The notes under the pieces: generated by a model
What the model saw: the letters and a program-made list of their open reading frames with translations, nothing else
Databases searched by the model: none
What the model was told of the DNA's origin: nothing
NCBI RefSeq assembly: GCF_019443325.1
Contig: NZ_CP080383.1
Coordinates: 186,001-250,000, forward strand
DNA: 64,000 nucleotides
From: Cryobacterium sp. PAMC25264
GTDB taxonomy: Bacteria; Actinomycetota; Actinomycetes; Actinomycetales; Microbacteriaceae
Reading direction: 5' to 3'
Shown here: positions 40,793 to 51,267 of the stretch, in pieces
Layout of the letters: every line of letters starts with the position of its first letter
Numbering within the stretch: the stretch's first letter is position 1
Position numbers and translations under genes: made by a program

Positions 40793-42465
40793 CCCCACCA
40801 GGATCCTCGCCGTCGTCGCGGCGCTGGCCGTGCTGCTCACCGGATGCTCGAGCATCCCCCGGAGTGGTTCGGTGCAGGCCGGTCAGGACGCCGTGACGGG
40901 CGAGAACCCGCCGCCGGTGTTCCTGCCGTTCCGGCCACAGGCCGGTGCGAGCATGGAGGAGGTCCTCACCGGGTTCATCGCCGCGGGCACCAGCCCGGAC
41001 AACAACTACGAGATCGCCCGGGAGTTCCTCACCACGGACTTCGCCGGCTCGTGGAAATCGGACACCGGGGTCACCGTCGACGACCTCTCCGGGCGCAGCA
41101 TCACCCCGTCGACGACCACACCATGCAATTCTCAGTACGCCCCGTCGCCGAGGTGAACGCGATCGGCGAATACCACGAGGAAGCCCTGTCGGCCAGCGTG
41201 CCGCTGCGGTACGAGTTCGCCCAGGTGGACGGGGAGTGGCGGATCAGCGCCGCCCCGAACGGCACTGTGCTCGATCAGACCACGTTCAAGGATGTTTTCA
41301 GTGCCCAGTCGCTGTATTTCTACGATCCGGACTTCCTCTTCCTGGTGCCCGATGTGCGCTGGTTCCCGCGCGGCGCATCCACCCCGACCAAGATCGTCAA
41401 CGGTGTGCTCGGCGGCCCGAGCGAATGGCTCGTCGGCGCCGTGTCGAGCGCGTTCCCCGAGGGCACGGCCCTCACCGCCGACGCCGTCACCGTGGTGGCC
41501 AGGGACGCGAAGGTGGACCTGAACAGCGAGGCTCTTAACGCCGACCGGATCACCCTGCAACGGATGAAACGCCAACTCGAGCAGAGCCTGCCGAGCGGGC
41601 TCACGGTCACCATCACCATCAACCGCAACTCGCAGGACATCGGCACGCTCGGCGCCAACGAGCCCGAGGTCAACCCGCGGGTGGATGCGCGGGCGTTGGT
41701 CCTGCGCGACGGCGAATTCGGTTTCCTGGCCGCGACCGGCAAGACCATCACGGCCTTGCCCGGGCTGTCCGAGGGCATCGCCGCCCTCCAGCCCACCGCG
41801 GTCACCCTGTCGCCGTCACAGACGGCGGCGGCCATGCTCACCAACGACGGGGTGTACGGCATCCGGGTGGGCGACGACGCGAAACTGCTCGACCCGAGGC
41901 GTAACCTGATCGCGCCGGCCATCGACGGATCCGCGTACATCTGGTCGGTACCTGCCGACCGGCCCAACGAACTCTTCGTGTACAACACCCAGGGCGCCGC
42001 GGTGGCGGTGCCCACCCCTGGCAGGATGCGTCGACGATCGCCGCCCTCAAGGTGTCCAGGGACGGGACCCGGGTGATCGCACTGCTGAACACCGCGGGGG
42101 AGACCCGGCTGGTCGTGGCGGCGGTGGTGCGGGAGAACGGCGCACCGGTGGGACTGGGCGATCCCGTGCAGCTCGCGACCGATACGGGGACCCCGGTGGA
42201 CGCGACCTGGATCGACCAGAGCACCGTGGCGTACCTCAGCGTGCAGCCCGACGGCGAGGACCGCATGGTCTCCCATGAGATCGGCGGCACGAGCATGCCG
42301 CTCGAATCGTCGATGGGGATCAGGAGCATCACGGGCAGCAACCTGCTGCGCGACCTGCGTGCGTTGAACACCGAGGGGGCCCTCCTGGTGCAGCGCGGCG
42401 TCGGCTGGCAGGAACGCATCGACGGAGTCACCCTGGTGGCCACCCAGCAGGGCATCGGCGGCTGA
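40785..42465 (+). CDS. lpqB: Lipoprotein LpqB, two frameshifts
   Basis: Corrected length about 560 residues. Signal peptide with lipobox LLTGC, mature SSIPRSGSVQ, a GerMN-type domain (LSASVPLRYEFAQVDGEWRI to QSLYFYDPDFLFLVPDVRWF) and a C-terminal beta-propeller-like LpqB domain. LpqB is the extracytoplasmic partner that modulates MtrB. Frame changes at 41108 (a second G restores ITPVDDHTMQFSV) and at 42018 (a fifth C restores VPTPWQDASTIAALKVSRDG). Two independent one-base deletions in one gene point to sequencing error rather than decay. Confidence 0.92.
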
Positions 42466-42575
42466 TCCGGCCGGCCCGGCGCGGGCCGCTCCTGCACAGG
42501 CCCGGCCAGGCACCGGCCGTGCACGGATGTGGCCGGCAGCGCCTCCGACGCGACCCACTCGGCCAGGCTGGCGCG

Positions 42576-43316
42576 ATGATTCCGTCGGAACCCCTCCGTG
42601 CCGTGCTCGCCGCCGCCCCTGCCGCGGTCCTGGACGCCTGGGCGGTGCTGATGCCCACAGACTGCAGCGGCTGCGGAGCGGCGGACCGGGCCCTCTGTTC
42701 CGGCTGCGCCGCCGCCCTCCGGCCCACCCCGGCGCTCTGCACGCGCGACGACCTCACGATCTGGTCGGCCCTGGAGTACCGCGACGTGGCCGCCCGGGTT
42801 CTCGTGGCCTACAAGGACGGCGGCCGCACCGACGCCGCGCCGGCGCTGGCCGGAGCCCTGCGCGCCGCCGTGGGAGCCGCCTTGGCGGCCGCACCGGGCT
42901 CAGCCGCACCCGGTGGGACCGGGTGGCCGCCGGCGGCTGTGGAGGGCGTCCTGCTCGTGGCCGTGCCGTCCTCACGGCGGGCCTGGCGGGCGAGGGGGTT
43001 CACCCCGGTGGAGCTGCTGCTGCGCCGCGCCGCTCTCCGCCCGGTGCGGTTGCTGCGGCCGGGCGGTCGGGTCGCCGACCAGGTGGGCCTCGGCCGGCAG
43101 GAGCGCCTGGACAATCGCACGGGCGCGCTGGTCGCCACCCGGCGGCTCGCGGGGCACCGGGTGCTGCTCGTCGACGACATCGTCACGACCGGGGCCACCC
43201 TGCTCGACGCGCGGCGTGCCATCCGTCTCGCGGGTGGGGAGGTGATCGGCGCGGCGACCGTGGCGGAAACCCGGCGGCGTCATCCCGTCACCGAGAGTTC
43301 ACCGAAAACAGATTGA
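42576..43316 (+). CDS. ComF-family phosphoribosyltransferase-like protein
   Basis: A 246-residue protein with an N-terminal zinc ribbon (DCSGCGAADRALCSGC) and a C-terminal PRTase fold with the PRPP loop RVLLVDDIVTTGATLLDA. ComF/GntX proteins take part in DNA uptake in competent bacteria, but in actinobacteria the role is not established. The gene lies between lpqB and hpf, the same order as Rv3244c-Rv3242c-Rv3241c. ATG 42576 lies 110 bp after lpqB. A TTGACA at 43313 overlaps its stop and could belong to the hpf promoter, though no well-spaced -10 is seen. Confidence 0.88.
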   Translation: MIPSEPLRAVLAAAPAAVLDAWAVLMPTDCSGCGAADRALCSGCAAALRPTPALCTRDDLTIWSALEYRDVAARVLVAYKDGGRTDAAPALAGALRAAVGAALAAAPGSAAPGGTGWPPAAVEGVLLVAVPSSRRAWRARGFTPVELLLRRAALRPVRLLRPGGRVADQVGLGRQERLDNRTGALVATRRLAGHRVLLVDDIVTTGATLLDARRAIRLAGGEVIGAATVAETRRRHPVTESSPKTD

Positions 43317-43415
43317 CAAATACTGTGACTTATCCAGCTGGCACGACTACGGTAGGGCCAAAGGCGCGTACCAATCGCCCGGATCAGGGGCGGTTCGCCA
43401 GATCTGGAGGTCGTC

Positions 43416-44120
43416 ATGGAAACTAACATCGTTGGACGAAACCTGGGGATCACTGATCGCTTCCGGGATTATGCGACGGAGAAGGCCGAGAAGATCGCCG
43501 GCCTCGCCGAGAAGGCCCTCGCCCTGGAAATCAAGGTCAGTCGTCACACCGAGAAGAGCGGCGCCGCCGGTAACGACCGTGTCGAGCTCACCCTCATCGG
43601 CAAGGGCCCCATCGTGCGGGCCGAGGCCGAGGGAGGCGACAAGTACGCCGCCTTCGACATCGCTCTCGGACGGTTGCTGGAACGGGTTCGCCGCGCGAAG
43701 GACCGCAAGAAGGTGCACCGCGGAGGCGCACACCGCCCGACGTCGCTGCACGACGCCTCCTCCACGGGGTTCGCGGTGATCGACATCATCCCGGCCGACG
43801 GAGAGACCCTTGAGCGTGTGCGCACCGGTGCAATCCCGGTCGTGCAGGACGAGACCGCCGCCGCCGAGGACGTCGAAGAGGCGTATTCGCCCGTCGTCAT
43901 CCGCCGCAAAGTCTTCTCGGCCGCTCCCATGACCGTCGATGATGCCCTCTACTTCATGGAACTGGTCGGACACGACTTCTACCTGTTCCAGGACGCCGAG
44001 ACGCACCGACCCAGCGTGGTCTACCGCCGCAAGGGGTGGGACTACGGCGTCATCGAATTGGACCCGAATGCCGAGGAGGGCAGGGCGCTGGCGACGGCGT
44101 CCAGCGAGTCCAGCTCCTGA
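43416..44120 (+). CDS. hpf: Ribosome hibernation promoting factor, long form
   Basis: A 234-residue long HPF/RaiA. The N-terminal ribosome-binding domain begins METNIVGRNLGITDRFRDYA and carries basic KDRKKVHRGG; after a linker the C-terminal dimerisation domain reads SPVVIRRKVFSAAPMTVDDA and VVYRRKGWDYGVIEL. Long HPF makes inactive 100S ribosome dimers in stationary phase. GGAGG lies 8 bp before the ATG. The position just before secA matches mycobacteria. Confidence 0.93.
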   Translation: METNIVGRNLGITDRFRDYATEKAEKIAGLAEKALALEIKVSRHTEKSGAAGNDRVELTLIGKGPIVRAEAEGGDKYAAFDIALGRLLERVRRAKDRKKVHRGGAHRPTSLHDASSTGFAVIDIIPADGETLERVRTGAIPVVQDETAAAEDVEEAYSPVVIRRKVFSAAPMTVDDALYFMELVGHDFYLFQDAETHRPSVVYRRKGWDYGVIELDPNAEEGRALATASSESSS

Positions 44121-44134
44121 CCAACTAGCATTGC

Positions 44135-44197
44135 TATAGTTGCCGGCTAGGTCGGCGCTACGTGCGTCCGACCGGACGACAGGCGTGTTCACACGCC
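44135..44197 (+). promoter_or_regulatory. secA promoter -10 and leader hairpin
   Basis: TATAGT at 44135-44140 is a good -10, although no convincing -35 is seen. Downstream, GGCGTG-TTCA-CACGCC (44182-44197) would form a stable leader hairpin 23 bp before the GTG start. Whether the hairpin regulates SecA levels is unknown. Confidence 0.5.
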
Positions 44198-44220
44198 GTG
44201 ACGACTAGTGGAGTGCATTC

Positions 44221-47037
<2,817 letters not shown>

Positions 47038-47053
47038 CAGAGCTCCGTCAGGG

Positions 47054-47116
47054 AACTGTGCCCGGTCCGGACAATTGCGTCCGGTATGCCGGGCACAGTT
47101 GTCCGCGCGGGCAACA
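47054..47116. repeat. Dispersed palindromic repeat, copy B
   Basis: Matches copy A (2260-2309) at 39 of 50 positions over 47067-47116. Here the outer stem is AACTGTGCCCGG (47054-47065) with CCGGGCACAGTT (47089-47100), and an inner hairpin CCGGAC-AATTGC-GTCCGG sits inside. It lies between the convergent secA and Rv3235-family genes, 17 bp after the secA stop, and may act as a bidirectional terminator. Confidence 0.75.
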
Positions 47117-47166
47117 TGTGGGCCGGCGGGGCAATCGCTCAGGCGGCGGATGTTCCGGCTGCCGCG

Positions 47167-47718
47167 TCACAGTACGTTGATGGCGCTGGCCCGCCACCGG
47201 TTGTCCAGCCCCTCCAGGCGCACCGCCACCGCCCGAACCCGCACCTTGCTGTGCACGATCACCACGGCCTCGATGATGCCGTCCCTGGGCTCGTTGATGG
47301 TGACCCGGCCGATCATGATGGCCGGGCGCTGCGCCCGCTGGCCTTTCACTGCCCGCGCCCGGGCCGAGAGCACCACACGCTTGAGCAGATGCCGGTAGAC
47401 GTCGTCGCTCACCCACCTGGCCAGCTGATCTAGCTCCCTCGCCCCGGCCAGCACCTCGATCACACACCGGGTGAGGTTGACCAGCAATGGCTCCGGATCC
47501 GGTAGCGTGCTTCGCGAACTCGGCTGATGGCCGAAGAAGTCATCATCAAGGAACGCGTCGGCCGACTCGTGGCCCCCTCGCCGCGCGGGCGGGCCCGACG
47601 GCGCGTCGGACCGGGCACCGGTCGGCGGGTCGGACGTGCCGCCCGCCGCATCGGGCAGATTGGGCGCGTTCGCCTGCGACAGGGGGCTAGGCTGTGGCTC
47701 GGCAAGTGGATCGCTCAT
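47167..47718 (-). CDS. Rv3235-family protein
   Basis: A 183-residue protein with a disordered Pro/Ser/Gly-rich N-terminal half and a conserved C-terminal domain: LLVNLTRCVIEVLAGARELD, QLARWVSDDVYRHLLKRVVL and GLDNRWRASAINVL. Function unknown. Located next to secA as Rv3235 is a few genes from secA1 in M. tuberculosis. ATG 47718 has GGAG 6 bp upstream. Converges on secA. Confidence 0.85.
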   Translation of the reverse strand: MSDPLAEPQPSPLSQANAPNLPDAAGGTSDPPTGARSDAPSGPPARRGGHESADAFLDDDFFGHQPSSRSTLPDPEPLLVNLTRCVIEVLAGARELDQLARWVSDDVYRHLLKRVVLSARARAVKGQRAQRPAIMIGRVTINEPRDGIIEAVVIVHSKVRVRAVAVRLEGLDNRWRASAINVL

Positions 47719-47875
47719 GGGTTGCTCCAAATGCGTGGATCCGTGGTGTCGGCGAGGAGAGCAGGGTGGTGCTGGCGCTGTCGTGCGAGTGGAACACCGG
47801 ATCGACCCCCGTGGAACCCGAGGCCTTGGCCGACACTCAATCACCCGTAAACCTGCCTGTCTAGGCTTTTGGCCG

Positions 47876-47893
47876 GCTGTGGATAACGTCAGC
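47876..47893. promoter_or_regulatory. DnaA-box repeat, copy 1
   Basis: GCTGTGGATAACGTCAGC contains TGTGGATAA, the complement of the perfect DnaA box TTATCCACA. It differs at one position from 48906-48923. It lies 10 bp before the hypothetical gene start at 47904. Confidence 0.65.
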
Positions 47894-47903
47894 ATCCGTT
47901 GCC

Positions 47904-48518
47904 ATGGCCGACTACCGTCGTGGTGTGCGCTGGGACAACCTGTTCGACGACCTCGAAGGTCAGCTCGAGAACGAGCTGACCGCCGAGGACGCCGAGCTGC
48001 GCGCGGAAGAAGAACGGCTGCGCCTGGGCCGGCTCGGCTTGCGCCAACGCCTCACCGGAGTGCATGCCGGGCCGACCGCCTCCCGTGTGCTGCGGGTGGT
48101 GCTGGTCGGCGCCCAGACACTCATGCTGCGGCCCACCACCTTCGGGCGAGACTGGCTCGCCGCCGACCTGCTCGAGGCCGGGACCGGGACTCCGCAGTGT
48201 GTCGTGCCGTTCGCGGCCATCGCGGCCATCGTGCTGCAGCCCGAGCAGGTGGCGCCGTCCCTGGCCGAGGCCGTCGACGAGCCCGCCCGGATGGTGGACC
48301 GGATCGGGTTGCCCTTCGTTCTGCGCGATCTCTGCAGACGGCGCAAGAGCCTGCAGATCCACACCGGCGCGGGGCAGGTCACCGGAACCATCGACAGGGT
48401 CGGGCGGGACCACGTCGACGTGGCTGTGCACGCACCGGGCACCCTCAGGCGGGCATCCGAGGTGCAGCAGCTGCGGATCGTGCCGATCCCGCAGATTCAG
48501 GTGGTGCGGTTGGACTGA
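47904..48518 (+). CDS. Conserved hypothetical protein
   Basis: A 204-residue soluble protein beginning MADYRRGVRWDNLFDDLEGQ, with an acidic coiled-coil-like stretch LENELTAEDAELRAEEERLR and a C-terminal beta-rich part (LQIHTGAGQVTGTIDRVGRD, HVDVAVHAPGTL) that resembles a small OB/SH3-like barrel. Known to me only as a conserved actinobacterial hypothetical in this neighbourhood. It overlaps the end of the convergent HTH gene by 22 bp, and a DnaA-box repeat sits in its promoter. Confidence 0.75.
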   Translation: MADYRRGVRWDNLFDDLEGQLENELTAEDAELRAEEERLRLGRLGLRQRLTGVHAGPTASRVLRVVLVGAQTLMLRPTTFGRDWLAADLLEAGTGTPQCVVPFAAIAAIVLQPEQVAPSLAEAVDEPARMVDRIGLPFVLRDLCRRRKSLQIHTGAGQVTGTIDRVGRDHVDVAVHAPGTLRRASEVQQLRIVPIPQIQVVRLD

Positions 48519-48856
48519 GTCCCGCCGGCGTCGGGGTCCCCGCGGCCGATGTCGCCGTCGAACGGACCGGCCCCGTCGGGGCGCAGAATCCGTCCTGCGG
48601 ACAGCTCCGGGATGTTCGCGAAGTCGGATTGCTCCCACAGGGACATCCGCCGGGCCTCCTCGTACTTCGCTTCGATGTATGACTCGAGAACCACCCGTTC
48701 CACCCGCCAGGCGCCCGCCGTGCCGATCCTGATGGCCGGAAGCTCACCGGTGCGCACCAGGTCGAGGGCGGCGGCGGGGGAGAGGTTCAGGATCTCTGCC
48801 GTGTCGGCAAGGGTCAGGAACCTGCCGACGGAGGCGGAGGAGACGGGATCGCTCAT
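48497..48856 (-). CDS. Excisionase-like helix-turn-helix protein
   Basis: A 119-residue protein with an N-terminal MerR/Xis-like HTH: FLTLADTAEILNLSPAAALD, LVRTGELPAIRIGTAGAWRV and ERVVLESYIEAKYEEARRMS. This helix-turn-helix domain-17 type binds DNA as a small accessory factor. The C-terminal 45 residues are acidic and Gly-rich. No integrase or phage gene is nearby, so it is probably a chromosomal regulator. GATAAT lies 7 bp before the ATG, suggesting a leaderless transcript. Confidence 0.8.
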   Translation of the reverse strand: MSDPVSSASVGRFLTLADTAEILNLSPAAALDLVRTGELPAIRIGTAGAWRVERVVLESYIEAKYEEARRMSLWEQSDFANIPELSAGRILRPDGAGPFDGDIGRGDPDAGGTQSNRTT

Positions 48857-48905
48857 GCGAACGATTATCCGTCGATCCGGGCGGCCACGCACGGCCTGCG
48901 CCCGA

Positions 48906-48923
48906 GCTGTGGATAACTTCAGC
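48906..48923. promoter_or_regulatory. DnaA-box repeat, copy 2
   Basis: GCTGTGGATAACTTCAGC, 17 of 18 bases identical to copy 1 at 47876 and again containing the perfect DnaA box TTATCCACA on the minus strand. It lies 50 bp upstream of the HTH gene and about 94 bp before the 41-residue repeat protein gene. Confidence 0.65.
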
Positions 48924-49016
48924 GGGCTCGCTCGCGGAGGGTCACGATGGTACCCACAGGGAGGTCGGCCCCGCGGTCGACGTGAACGGTCGAGATGGCG
49001 GACAGGTGGTGACGGA

Positions 49017-49142
49017 GTGGCTCACACGGAGGCGCGGTACCCGACGACGCGGTACCCGACGACGCGGTACCGTCCGGCGCAGTACTCGACGGCGCAGTAC
49101 TCGTCGGCGCAGTACCCGACAGACGACGGGGTGGACCGGTGA
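49017..49142 (+). CDS. Tyrosine-repeat small protein (41 aa)
   Basis: GTG 49017, with AGGTGG 8 bp upstream, opens a 41-residue frame consisting mostly of six pentapeptide repeats with invariant Tyr: RYPTT, RYPTT, RYRPA, QYSTA, QYSSA, QYPTD. Its TGA overlaps the GTG of the SAF gene (GTGA), so translation would be coupled. All three forward frames are open across the 15-bp repeat, so the ribosome binding site and stop overlap are the main support. No family is recognised and no function is proposed. Confidence 0.45.
   Translation: MAHTEARYPTTRYPTTRYRPAQYSTAQYSSAQYPTDDGVDR
49031..49120. repeat. Six tandem 15-bp units
   Basis: Units GGCGCGGTACCCGAC, GACGCGGTACCCGAC, GACGCGGTACCGTCC, GGCGCAGTACTCGAC, GGCGCAGTACTCGTC and GGCGCAGTACCCGAC run without gaps. 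Each holds a GTAC core. The repeat encodes most of the 41-residue protein. Confidence 0.9.
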
Positions 49143-49802
49143 CGGCGCGCCAGGAGGGCGGGCCGGTCCGGGCCGCGTCGTCCACCCGGCCGCGGTTCTG
49201 GTTCGACCCGAGGTTCGCACTGGGGCTGGTCCTCGTGATCGCGTCGATCGTCGATCGTCGGCGTCGCCGTCGTCGTCGCCGGAAGCGATCAGACGGTCGC
49301 CGTGTACGCCGCCCGGGTGCCCTTGACCGTGGGCGACCGTCTCGACACGGCGGACCTCGTCGAGACTCGGGTGCGGTTGGGAGCGGGCGACACCCTCTAC
49401 CTCACCCCGGCCCGAATCCCTGCAGGCGGCCTGACCGTGACCCGCACCATCGGCACCGGGGAACTGGTACCCACGTCCGCCGTGGGCGCCCGTTCCGGCG
49501 AATCGGTCACAAGCCTGGTCGTGGACCTGCGTGGGCGCCTGTCAACGGGTCTGGCCGCGGGATCAGTGGTGGACGTGTGGTCGGCCCCGGAGGCCGACGG
49601 TGAGTCCTTCGGGCCCCCGGCGGTTCTCGTCGGGCGGGCGAGCATCGTGCGGATCCTTGAACCGACCGGCCTGATCCAGTCCGGTGGGGGTCTCGCCGTG
49701 GAGGTGCTGGTGCCCAAGGGGAAGGTGGCCCAGGTACTGGAGGCCGTTGCCAACGAGGACGCGATCTCCATCGTGGCCGTGAACGCACCGATCGGCGGCT
49801 GA
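49139..49802 (+). CDS. SAF-domain (CpaB/RcpC-like) protein, frameshifted
   Basis: The N-terminus in one frame reads SSTRPRFWFDPRFALGLVLV, a membrane anchor preceded by the RPRFWFDPRF motif usual for these proteins. In the next frame VVVAGSDQTVAVYAARVPL continues with the SAF fold (GDRLDTADLVETRVRLGAGD, GTGELVPTSAVGARSGESVT) to AVNAPIGG. The break lies in the repetitive GTCGATCGTCGG around 49250-49262; two missing Gs would give SIVGIVGVAVVVAGSD and 221 residues. SAF proteins of this kind bind cell-wall sugar and act in Flp pilus assembly, but no pilin or CpaF gene is here. Stop is 2 bp before the ATPase gene. Confidence 0.78.
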
Positions 49803-49804
49803 CG

Positions 49805-51232
49805 GTGGTGCTGCTGGCGCTGGCCCTTGACCGGGAGACCGAGGACCGGCTGCTGCCCGACATCATCGACCACGGCCACGTGATCGTGGCCCGCCCTGCC
49901 ACGGTGTCCGAACTCCTGGCGGCGATCGAGAGGCACAGCCCAGACGGCCTCATTGTCGGGGCCTCGGCCGGCACCCTGACCGCTGAACTCCTTGCGGCGA
50001 GCGACGCAAACGGCATCCGGGTGGTCGCCCTGGCCGCCACCGCCCAGGAGCGCAGCTATGTCGCCGAACTAGGGTTGCACGAGGTCGTCGCAGCCGACGC
50101 CGACTGGGTCGAGATCGAGAGTGTGCTGACCATGGGCACGGCCATCCCGCTGCGGATCGACGACCCGCCCGACCGTGGCGGCCCCGCCGATGACGCCCCG
50201 GGCGTCACCGGCACCCCAGGGCGCCCGGATGCCCCGGCACCCGGCCGGCACCGAGGGCGGCGGGCCGTGCCGGGCCGGCGAGCCAGGCCGCCGCGGCAGC
50301 CGTCGCCCGAGCCGGAGCCCGCCACCGCCGCGGAGCCGGCCGGTGGGCTGGAGGGACCCGGCATCGTGATCGCCGTCTGGGGGCCGGCCGGGGCGCCGGG
50401 TCGCACCACCCTGGCCATCAACATCGCCGCCGAGATCGCGGCGGCCGGGCACACTGTCGTTCTGGCGGATGTCGACACCTACAGCGGCTCGATCGCGCCG
50501 AGCCTCGGCCTGCTCGACGAGGCGCCGGGCTTCGCCGCCGCGTGCCGGCTGTCGGGAGCCGACGCGCTGACCCGGTCCGAGTTCGACCGGATCGCGCATC
50601 GCTACAATTCGCCCCGCGGTGCCTTCCAGGTGCTCACCGGAATCGGGCGGCCGTCGCGGTGGCCGGAGCTGTCGGCGGAGCGGGTGAGCCTCACCATCGC
50701 CGCGCTGCGCGGCTGGGCGGACTACGTGGTGCTCGACACCGGGTTCAGCCTCGAGAGCGATGAGGAGATCTCGAGCGATCTGTTCGCCCCACGCCGGAAC
50801 GCCGCGACGCTCGCCGCCCTGGGCATCGCCGATCGGGTCGTGGCGTGCGGCCTCGCCGACCCCGTCGGCATGGCCAGGTTCCTGCGCGCCTGGGGCGATC
50901 TGACCGAGGTGATCAGCACCCACCGGGTGCACGTCGTGATGAACCGGGTGCGTGCCAGCGCGGTGGGCCTGGGGGCGGCCGGGCAGGTGAGCAGCGCCCT
51001 GCGCCGGTTCGGCGGTATAGAGGCCGCGGTGCTCGTGCCTCACGACCAGGCCGGGGTGGATGCCGCGGTGCTCACCGGCCGCACTCTGCGGGACGCGGCC
51101 CCGCGGTCACCGGCCCGGCTCGGAATCCTCGGCTTCGTGCAGCGGGACCTGCTCGACGCGCCCGACGCCGTACCGGCCCGCAGACCCTGGCGCCGCGCAG
51201 CGCCCTGGCGGGGCGCCGCACCGGCCACCTGA
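49805..51232 (+). CDS. MinD/CpaE-like P-loop ATPase
   Basis: A 475-residue protein. Residues about 1-115 resemble a degenerate receiver domain (SPDGLIVGASAGTLTAELLA) as in CpaE; a Pro/Arg-rich linker follows; then the MinD-type ATPase with GPAGAPGRTTLAINIAAEIA, VVLADVDTYSGSIAPSLGLL and YVVLDTGFSLESDEE. The Walker A has Arg where MinD has Lys before TT and lacks the signature Lys at the start of the loop. Tight linkage to the SAF gene recalls CpaB-CpaE of Tad pili, but a pilus role is not shown. GTG 49805 or 49808 starts it. Confidence 0.82.
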   Translation: MVLLALALDRETEDRLLPDIIDHGHVIVARPATVSELLAAIERHSPDGLIVGASAGTLTAELLAASDANGIRVVALAATAQERSYVAELGLHEVVAADADWVEIESVLTMGTAIPLRIDDPPDRGGPADDAPGVTGTPGRPDAPAPGRHRGRRAVPGRRARPPRQPSPEPEPATAAEPAGGLEGPGIVIAVWGPAGAPGRTTLAINIAAEIAAAGHTVVLADVDTYSGSIAPSLGLLDEAPGFAAACRLSGADALTRSEFDRIAHRYNSPRGAFQVLTGIGRPSRWPELSAERVSLTIAALRGWADYVVLDTGFSLESDEEISSDLFAPRRNAATLAALGIADRVVACGLADPVGMARFLRAWGDLTEVISTHRVHVVMNRVRASAVGLGAAGQVSSALRRFGGIEAAVLVPHDQAGVDAAVLTGRTLRDAAPRSPARLGILGFVQRDLLDAPDAVPARRPWRRAAPWRGAAPAT

Positions 51233-51267
51233 CCGGGGTCCTGACCGGGACGTGGGCCAGGTCGTGG

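Noticed and set aside
43313..43318. TTGACA as the hpf promoter -35
   Set aside because: No -10 at 16-19 bp downstream; it may be chance overlap with the comF stop.
48497..48856. Prophage or integrative element marked by an excisionase-like gene
   Set aside because: No integrase, attachment site or phage genes; neighbours are conserved chromosomal genes.
49302..49802. SAF gene starting at 49302
   Set aside because: This start would lose the RPRFWFDPRF motif and membrane anchor that are present in the other frame just upstream.
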